DNA from: an uncultured Clostridia bacterium
GTDB taxonomy: Bacteria > Bacillota > Clostridia > Peptostreptococcales > Anaerovoracaceae
DNA: 16,422 nucleotides
NCBI GenBank assembly: GCA_934234035.1
Contig: CAKQHH010000032.1
Coordinates: 1-16,422, forward strand
Reading direction: 5' to 3'
Of this stretch, positions 13,045-16,422 are shown piece after piece. How positions within the stretch are numbered: position 1 is the first letter of the stretch; every line of letters starts with the position of its first letter. The notes under the pieces are model-generated. The model saw only the letters and a program-made list of their open reading frames with translations, made no database searches and was not told the DNA's origin. Made by a program: the position numbers and the translations under genes.

Positions 13045-15192
13045 GTGGCAATTAAAATCGCACTTGCAGGAAACCCGAACTGCGGAAAGACAACGCTGTT
13101 CAACGCGCTGACCGGAAGCAACCAGTATGTGGGAAACTGGCCGGGCGTTACTGTGGAAAAGAAGGACGGTAAATTAAAGACCGACAAAACCATTACAATT
13201 CAGGACCTTCCGGGAATTTATTCCCTTTCCCCGTACACCATGGAGGAAGTGGTAACCCGGCAGTATCTGGTGAGCGAAAGACCGGATGCCATCATCAACA
13301 TCATCGACGCCACAAACCTGGAGCGGAACCTGTATCTCACCACACAGCTTTTGGAACTGCACATTCCGACCATCATCGCGCTGAACATGATGGACATCGT
13401 GAACAAAAACGGAGACCGCATCGACATCCCGCAGCTGAGCAAAGAGCTGGGCTGTCCAATCGTTCCGATCAGTGCTCTCAAGGGAGACGGCAGCGACGAG
13501 CTGATCGATCAGGCGGTCAAAGTGGCAAAGAAGAGAACCATGGGCGACACCCCGCATGTGTATTCCGGCAGCGTGGAGCACGCCATCGCACACATCGAGG
13601 AATCCATTGAAGACAAGGTGTCCGCAAACAACCTGAGATGGTACGCCGTCAAATTCTTCGAGCGGGACGAGAAGGTTCGGGAGGAAATCAAACTGGGCGC
13701 TTCCGTTCTCAGCGAGATTGAAGGCCACATCGAGGACTGCGAAAAAGAAATGGACGACGATGCGGAGAGCATCATCATCAACCAGCGTTACGAGTACATC
13801 AACCGCGTGGTCCCAAAAGCAATTGAAAGAAAACAAGGTCACGAGAAGCTGACTTTGTCCGACAAAATCGACCGGATCGTAACCAACCGAGTGCTGGCAC
13901 TGCCGATTTTTGCCGTGGTAATGTTCCTGGTATATTACATTTCCGTCACTACCATCGGCGGCATCGTCACCGATTGGACCAACGACGTATTCGTTGCGGG
14001 AATTCAGGACTGGGCGTCCCACGGACTGACCAATATGGGTGCATCGGATTGGGTAGTTTCCCTGGTATCCGACGGTATCATCGGCGGCTTGGGTGCGCCG
14101 GTCGGATTCGCACCGCAGATGGCCATCGTATTCTTCTTCCTGGCATTGCTGGAAGACTGCGGATACATGGCGAGAGTTGCTTTTATCATGGATAGAATCT
14201 TCCGTCGTTTCGGACTGTCCGGAAAGAGCTTTATCCCGTTCCTCATTTCTTCCGGATGCGGCGTGCCGGGCATCATGGCAACCCGTACCATCGAGAATGA
14301 GAAGGACCGCCGCATGACCATGATGACGACTACCACCATTCCGTGTGGTGCAAAACTTCCGGTAATCGCTACCATCGCGGGCTACATTGCCGGCGGTGCA
14401 TGGTGGGTGGCTCCGGCAATGTACTTCCTGGGCATTGGACTGGTTATCGTGTACTGTATTATTTTGAAGAAGACAAAGATGTTCGAAGGGGACCCGGCTC
14501 CGTTCGTTATGGAACTTCCGGCATACCACGCACCGTCTCCAAAGGGCGTGCTCCTCAGCGTATGGGAAAGAGTATGGGCGTTCCTGAAGAAAGCGGGAAC
14601 CATCCTGTTCCTCTGCTGTGCGGTAATGTGGTTCTTGGGTAACTTTGGTTTTGCAGGCGGAAGCTTCGGACTGGTGGATGCTGAAGATTCGCTGCTTGCG
14701 GTTATCGGTGGCGCAATTGCTTTTATCTTCAAACCGCTGGGATTCGGAACATGGCAGGCCGTTGCGTCCTCGCTGTCCGGTTTTGTGGCAAAAGAAGGTA
14801 TCGTATCTACCATGGGCGTTCTGTCCGGTCTGGGCGAAATCGAGGGATACAGTGCAGCATACCATGCACAGTTCGCCGCATTCTTCCCGTCCACTTTGGC
14901 AGCGTTCTCCTTCATGGTATTCAACCTGTTTGATTCCCCGTGCCTGGCGGCTCTGTCCACTGTCGCGAAGGAACTGAACAACCGGAAATTCTTCTGGTAC
15001 TCCGTGATTTTCCAGAACGTCAGCGCATACTGCGTGGCTCTGATCGTGTACCAGATCGGCGGACTGATTCTGGGCGAAGTGTCCTTCGGCATTGCAACGG
15101 CATTCGCAATCGCTGTTCTGGCATTCGTGCTGTACCTGCTGTTCCGTCCGGATCCGAACAAGAAAGCAAAGCTTGCGATGGAGCAGAACTAA
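13045..15192 (+). CDS. feoB: Ferrous iron transport protein B (FeoB)
   Basis: 715 residues from a GTG with AAAGGAG 7 nt upstream. The N-terminal G domain has G1 GNPNCGKTT (9-17), G2 T36, G3 DLPG (54-57), G4 NMMD (114-117) and G5 SALK (143-146). A helical GDI-like region (about 170-265) follows, then the membrane part with the two Gate regions. These carry C404 in SSGCGVPGIMATR and C433 in IPCGAKLPV, cysteines proposed to line the ferrous iron path. The highly conserved ALLEDCGYMARVAFIMDR is at 366-383. It imports Fe2+ across the cytoplasmic membrane in anaerobic or reducing conditions. It is full length with no missing motif. It is followed by two small membrane peptides, 27 and 21 bp apart. 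Confidence 0.98.
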   Translation: MAIKIALAGNPNCGKTTLFNALTGSNQYVGNWPGVTVEKKDGKLKTDKTITIQDLPGIYSLSPYTMEEVVTRQYLVSERPDAIINIIDATNLERNLYLTTQLLELHIPTIIALNMMDIVNKNGDRIDIPQLSKELGCPIVPISALKGDGSDELIDQAVKVAKKRTMGDTPHVYSGSVEHAIAHIEESIEDKVSANNLRWYAVKFFERDEKVREEIKLGASVLSEIEGHIEDCEKEMDDDAESIIINQRYEYINRVVPKAIERKQGHEKLTLSDKIDRIVTNRVLALPIFAVVMFLVYYISVTTIGGIVTDWTNDVFVAGIQDWASHGLTNMGASDWVVSLVSDGIIGGLGAPVGFAPQMAIVFFFLALLEDCGYMARVAFIMDRIFRRFGLSGKSFIPFLISSGCGVPGIMATRTIENEKDRRMTMMTTTTIPCGAKLPVIATIAGYIAGGAWWVAPAMYFLGIGLVIVYCIILKKTKMFEGDPAPFVMELPAYHAPSPKGVLLSVWERVWAFLKKAGTILFLCCAVMWFLGNFGFAGGSFGLVDAEDSLLAVIGGAIAFIFKPLGFGTWQAVASSLSGFVAKEGIVSTMGVLSGLGEIEGYSAAYHAQFAAFFPSTLAAFSFMVFNLFDSPCLAALSTVAKELNNRKFFWYSVIFQNVSAYCVALIVYQIGGLILGEVSFGIATAFAIAVLAFVLYLLFRPDPNKKAKLAMEQN

Positions 15193-15219
15193 GTTATAAT
15201 TGTAAAAGGAGAAATGGCA

Positions 15220-15306
15220 TTGAACGGCGTTGACGTGATTGTACTGGCCGGAATCGGCATTCTGATGGTGATTGCTATTCGGATTGTAATCGGCTTTTTC
15301 CGATAA
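15220..15306 (+). CDS. 28-residue membrane peptide, truncated paralogue of the FeoB-associated Cys-rich protein
   Basis: The peptide starts MNGVDVIVLAGIGILMVIAI and ends RIVIGFFR: one hydrophobic helix and a short basic end. AAAGGAG (15205-15211) lies 8 nt before the TTG at 15220; the in-frame ATG at 15214 is only 2 nt from it. The TTG choice is supported by the next gene, which has the same layout and where only TTG works. The first 28 residues align with that gene's MNGIDIVICLVILALAAVVI, so the two are probably paralogues, this one lacking the Cys-rich tail. It may be a small membrane subunit near FeoB or a decayed duplicate; the clean ribosome site and stop favour translation. Confidence 0.6.
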   Translation: MNGVDVIVLAGIGILMVIAIRIVIGFFR

Positions 15307-15312
15307 GACAAG

Positions 15313-15330
15313 AAAGGAGGAAATGCTTTG
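15313..15330 (+). promoter_or_regulatory. Ribosome binding site that fixes a TTG start and contains a decoy ATG
   Basis: AAAGGAGG (15313-15320) lies 7 nt before the TTG at 15328. The ATG at 15323 is 2 nt from it and reads ATG CTT TGA, a two-codon frame whose stop overlaps the TTG. The ATG therefore cannot start the gene. Confidence 0.75.
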
Positions 15331-15507
15331 AACGGAATTGATATTGTAATCTGTCTGGTTATTTTGGCCCTGGCGGCCGTGGTAATCCGGTATCTGATCA
15401 AGGAAAAGAAGGCAGGGCATAAATCCTGCGGCTTCGATTGTTCCACCTGCTCCATGTGCTCCCATGGAGGGCACGGCTGCAGCGGAGGATGCCACCCAAA
15501 GAAATAA
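15328..15507 (+). CDS. FeoB-associated Cys-rich membrane protein
   Basis: 59 residues from the TTG at 15328. An N-terminal membrane helix (about 4-24) and a basic KEKK stretch are followed by a Cys/His-rich tail: six cysteines at 34, 38, 41, 44, 51 and 55 plus several histidines, in the pattern C-x3-C-x2-C-x2-C-x6-C-x3-C. This matches the small FeoB-associated Cys-rich membrane protein family, encoded next to feoB in many Firmicutes. A role in binding or handing over metal, or in insulating FeoB, is plausible but unproven. It is the last gene before the hairpin at 15521-15549 and sits 21 bp behind its shorter paralogue. Confidence 0.85.
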   Translation: MNGIDIVICLVILALAAVVIRYLIKEKKAGHKSCGFDCSTCSMCSHGGHGCSGGCHPKK

Positions 15508-15520
15508 CAGGTAAAACGCG

Positions 15521-15549
15521 ATTCCCCGGCAGCCTTGTCGGGGAATTTT
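15521..15549 (+). terminator. Terminator or attenuator at the end of the feo operon
   Basis: ATTCCCCG (15521-15528) pairs with CGGGGAAT (15539-15546). Three inner pairs (one G-T) extend the stem to 11 with a GCCT loop. A short TTTT ends it, overlapping the right arm. The T tract is short, so read-through into the HMA gene is possible. Confidence 0.7.
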
Positions 15550-15592
15550 GCTGAATGATTTTGTTTTTGCGGTAAAAAAAGGAGATGCGAAG

Positions 15593-15838
15593 ATGCGTAA
15601 GATTACGGCACATATTGACGGAATGCAGTGCGGCATGTGCGAGAGCCATGTGAACGACCTGATCCGGAAGAATTTTAGGGTAAAAAAAGTGAAGTCCTCC
15701 CACCGCACCGGGGAGTGCATCATCGTTGCGGAGCGCGATATTCCGCGGCCGGAGCTTCAGAAGAAGTTGGGGGATATGGGCTATCGCCTGCTGGATATGG
15801 AGAGCGAAGAGTATCAGAAGAAGGGGCTGTTCAGGTAG
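15593..15838 (+). CDS. Heavy-metal-associated (HMA) domain protein, CopZ-like
   Basis: 81 residues from the ATG at 15593, with AAAGGAG 8 nt upstream; an in-frame frame opening at 15548 has no ribosome site. It is a single ferredoxin-like HMA domain: the metal site GMQCGMCE (C13 and C16) after the first strand, a helix ESHVNDLIRKNF, then VKKVKSSHRTGECIIVAE and a second helix and strand ending in GYRLLDME. A CxxC in this place normally binds Cu(I), as in CopZ chaperones, but may take other soft metals. No copper ATPase or regulator is in view; the feo operon is directly upstream. The usual G-M-x-C-x-x-C order is kept, and a basic segment (RKNFRVKKVK) follows the first helix. Confidence 0.88.
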   Translation: MRKITAHIDGMQCGMCESHVNDLIRKNFRVKKVKSSHRTGECIIVAERDIPRPELQKKLGDMGYRLLDMESEEYQKKGLFR

Positions 15839-15930
15839 GCCTCCGGTATGAGCAGGGCCTCCGGCCGGTGTGATAGGACTCCGGCTCGGGGTCGAGCATT
15901 GCCTTCGGCATTGGGTGATGCCTCCGGCTC
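15839..15930. repeat. Mini-repeat array with GCCTCCGG core (five imperfect copies)
   Basis: CTCCGG or CTTCGG recurs at 15841, 15859, 15879, 15903 and 15922, that is every 18-24 bp, usually as GCCTCCGG or GACTCCGG. Several copies are self-complementary, such as GGCC-TCC-GGCC (15857-15867) and TGCC-TTC-GGCA (15900-15910). It starts at the stop codon of the HMA gene and contains no gene. Confidence 0.65.
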
Positions 15931-15935
15931 GGGGG

Positions 15936-15964
15936 TGGAAAAATTTCCCCAAATGGTCTATAAT
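15936..15964 (+). promoter_or_regulatory. Promoter of the 57-residue membrane protein gene
   Basis: TGGAAA (15936-15941), a 17-bp spacer and a perfect TATAAT (15959-15964). It lies right after the mini-repeat array and leaves a leader of about 85 nt. Confidence 0.55.
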
Positions 15965-16056
15965 CCTTTTGTATCATTTGTACTGAATGGAAACTCTTTG
16001 AGCCGGGCGCCGGTGGGCGAAGAAAAACCGGCAGGGGAAATAGAAAGGAGTGCACC

Positions 16057-16230
16057 GTGGCTTCCAAGAACAATAAGAAGAAGAAAAACGAAGCGGCCAA
16101 AAACGGTCCGACCGGTTTCGCGACGGACCGGCGGAAAATCTCAAAGTTCAGCCGTGTCATGGCGCTGTTACTGGGCATCATCATGATCGTCTTCATGCTG
16201 TTGTCCTCCAGCGTGTACTTATTTAATTAA
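16057..16230 (+). CDS. Small basic single-pass membrane protein, unknown function
   Basis: 57 residues from a GTG with AAAGGAG 6 nt upstream. The N-terminal half is very basic (MASKNNKKKKNEAAK, then RRKISKFSR). One hydrophobic helix follows (about 34-55, MALLLGIIMIVFMLLSS), ending three residues after a tyrosine. With no cleavage signal, the topology should be N-in. It has its own promoter (15936-15964) and a strong terminator (16270-16305), so it is a self-contained unit, which supports a real gene. I do not recognise the family with confidence. Its build recalls tiny Firmicute membrane proteins such as the stressosome-linked Prli42 or DUF4044 proteins, but I cannot claim homology. Confidence 0.65.
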   Translation: MASKNNKKKKNEAAKNGPTGFATDRRKISKFSRVMALLLGIIMIVFMLLSSSVYLFN

Positions 16231-16269
16231 TTAAAGTGCCCCGCAGGGGAACTGTGTGGGGGGAGAGGG

Positions 16270-16305
16270 AATCACCTTGCCGATTCATCGGCAAGGTGAT
16301 TTTTT
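16270..16305 (+). terminator. Strong rho-independent terminator after the 57-residue protein gene
   Basis: AATCACCTTGCCGA (16270-16283) and TCGGCAAGGTGATT (16288-16301) form a perfect 14-bp stem with a TTCA tetraloop, followed by TTTT. Confidence 0.93.
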
Positions 16306-16365
16306 ATGCGCGGTGCTGAACTGTGCGGGCTATAGCCGCCGGGGCTGAAAAGCCGGCCGGCCCGA

Positions 16366-16419
16366 GGTTCGCGCCCGAAAACCGAAAACAAAGGGTTCGC
16401 GGGGAGTCGAGCGCGAACC
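16366..16419. repeat. Diverged palindromic repeat related to the left-end array
   Basis: The same arms as the array at 1-363 occur here: GGTTCGCGC (16366-16374) and GCGCGAACC (16411-16419). The interior differs and includes an additional GGTTCGCGG (16394-16402). GC-rich flanks with GCCGGCCGGCCCG precede it. It is cut by the right edge of the window. Confidence 0.75.
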
Positions 16420-16422
16420 ATG

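Noticed and set aside
13174..15723. 849-codon open frame on the minus strand antisense to feoB and its small downstream genes
   Set aside because: It mirrors the codon structure of feoB, has no family motifs and is full of His/Gln/Asp runs typical of antisense shadows.

Overview
The window looks like a chromosomal segment of a mid-GC Gram-positive anaerobe of the Clostridia. The reasons are strong AAAGGAGG-type ribosome binding sites on almost every gene, several GTG and TTG starts, an ECF-type vitamin/nutrient transporter cassette of a kind known from Clostridioides, a feoA-feoA-feoB locus followed by a FeoB-associated Cys-rich peptide, and the rplM-rpsI pair. Many promoters have an extended -10 (TGnTATnnT). 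No phage, transposase, CRISPR or plasmid gene was seen; the content is core or housekeeping, but the intergenic DNA is unusually rich in palindromic repeats.

Layout. 1-363: about 3.8 tandem copies of a ~96-bp GC-rich palindromic repeat; a diverged element with the same 9-bp arms closes the window at 16366-16419. 534-1334: small MscS-type mechanosensitive channel. 1461-2558: M24 metallopeptidase (Xaa-Pro type). 2661-3812: RmuC. 3947-4372: Rrf2-family regulator with cysteines placed for an Fe-S cluster. 4555-8210: a tight five-gene operon: TudS-like putative desulfidase, ECF S component, two ECF ATPases and EcfT. On the minus strand, 8285-8983 is an AIM24-family protein, 9365-10219 is undecaprenyl-diphosphate phosphatase (UppP/BacA) and 10299-10374 is tRNA-Arg(CCG).

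On the plus strand again, 10538-11640 holds a consensus promoter, a structured ~170-nt leader, rplM, rpsI and a terminator. 11641-12237 has no convincing gene but carries one large hairpin and three copies of a hairpin repeat with arms AATTGACGAC/GTCGTCAATT whose inner stems differ in sequence yet stay paired. 12238-15549 is the ferrous iron operon: a near-consensus promoter, a ~200-nt leader with 20-bp-periodic repeats, two feoA-type genes, feoB, a 28-residue membrane peptide, its 59-residue Cys-rich paralogue and a hairpin terminator. 15593-15838 is an HMA metal-binding protein, followed by a mini-repeat array and a 57-residue membrane protein with its own promoter and terminator.

How the genes work together. 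The feo block is a ferrous iron importer with its accessory proteins, and the HMA protein may extend it to metal handling. The 4555-8210 operon reads as an uptake-and-salvage unit: the ECF transporter would import a small molecule and the TudS-like enzyme would remove sulfur from it; the substrate is inferred, not shown. Coding calls rest on protein motifs and start-site evidence. Promoters, terminators and repeats were found by eye, without a folding program or database search.
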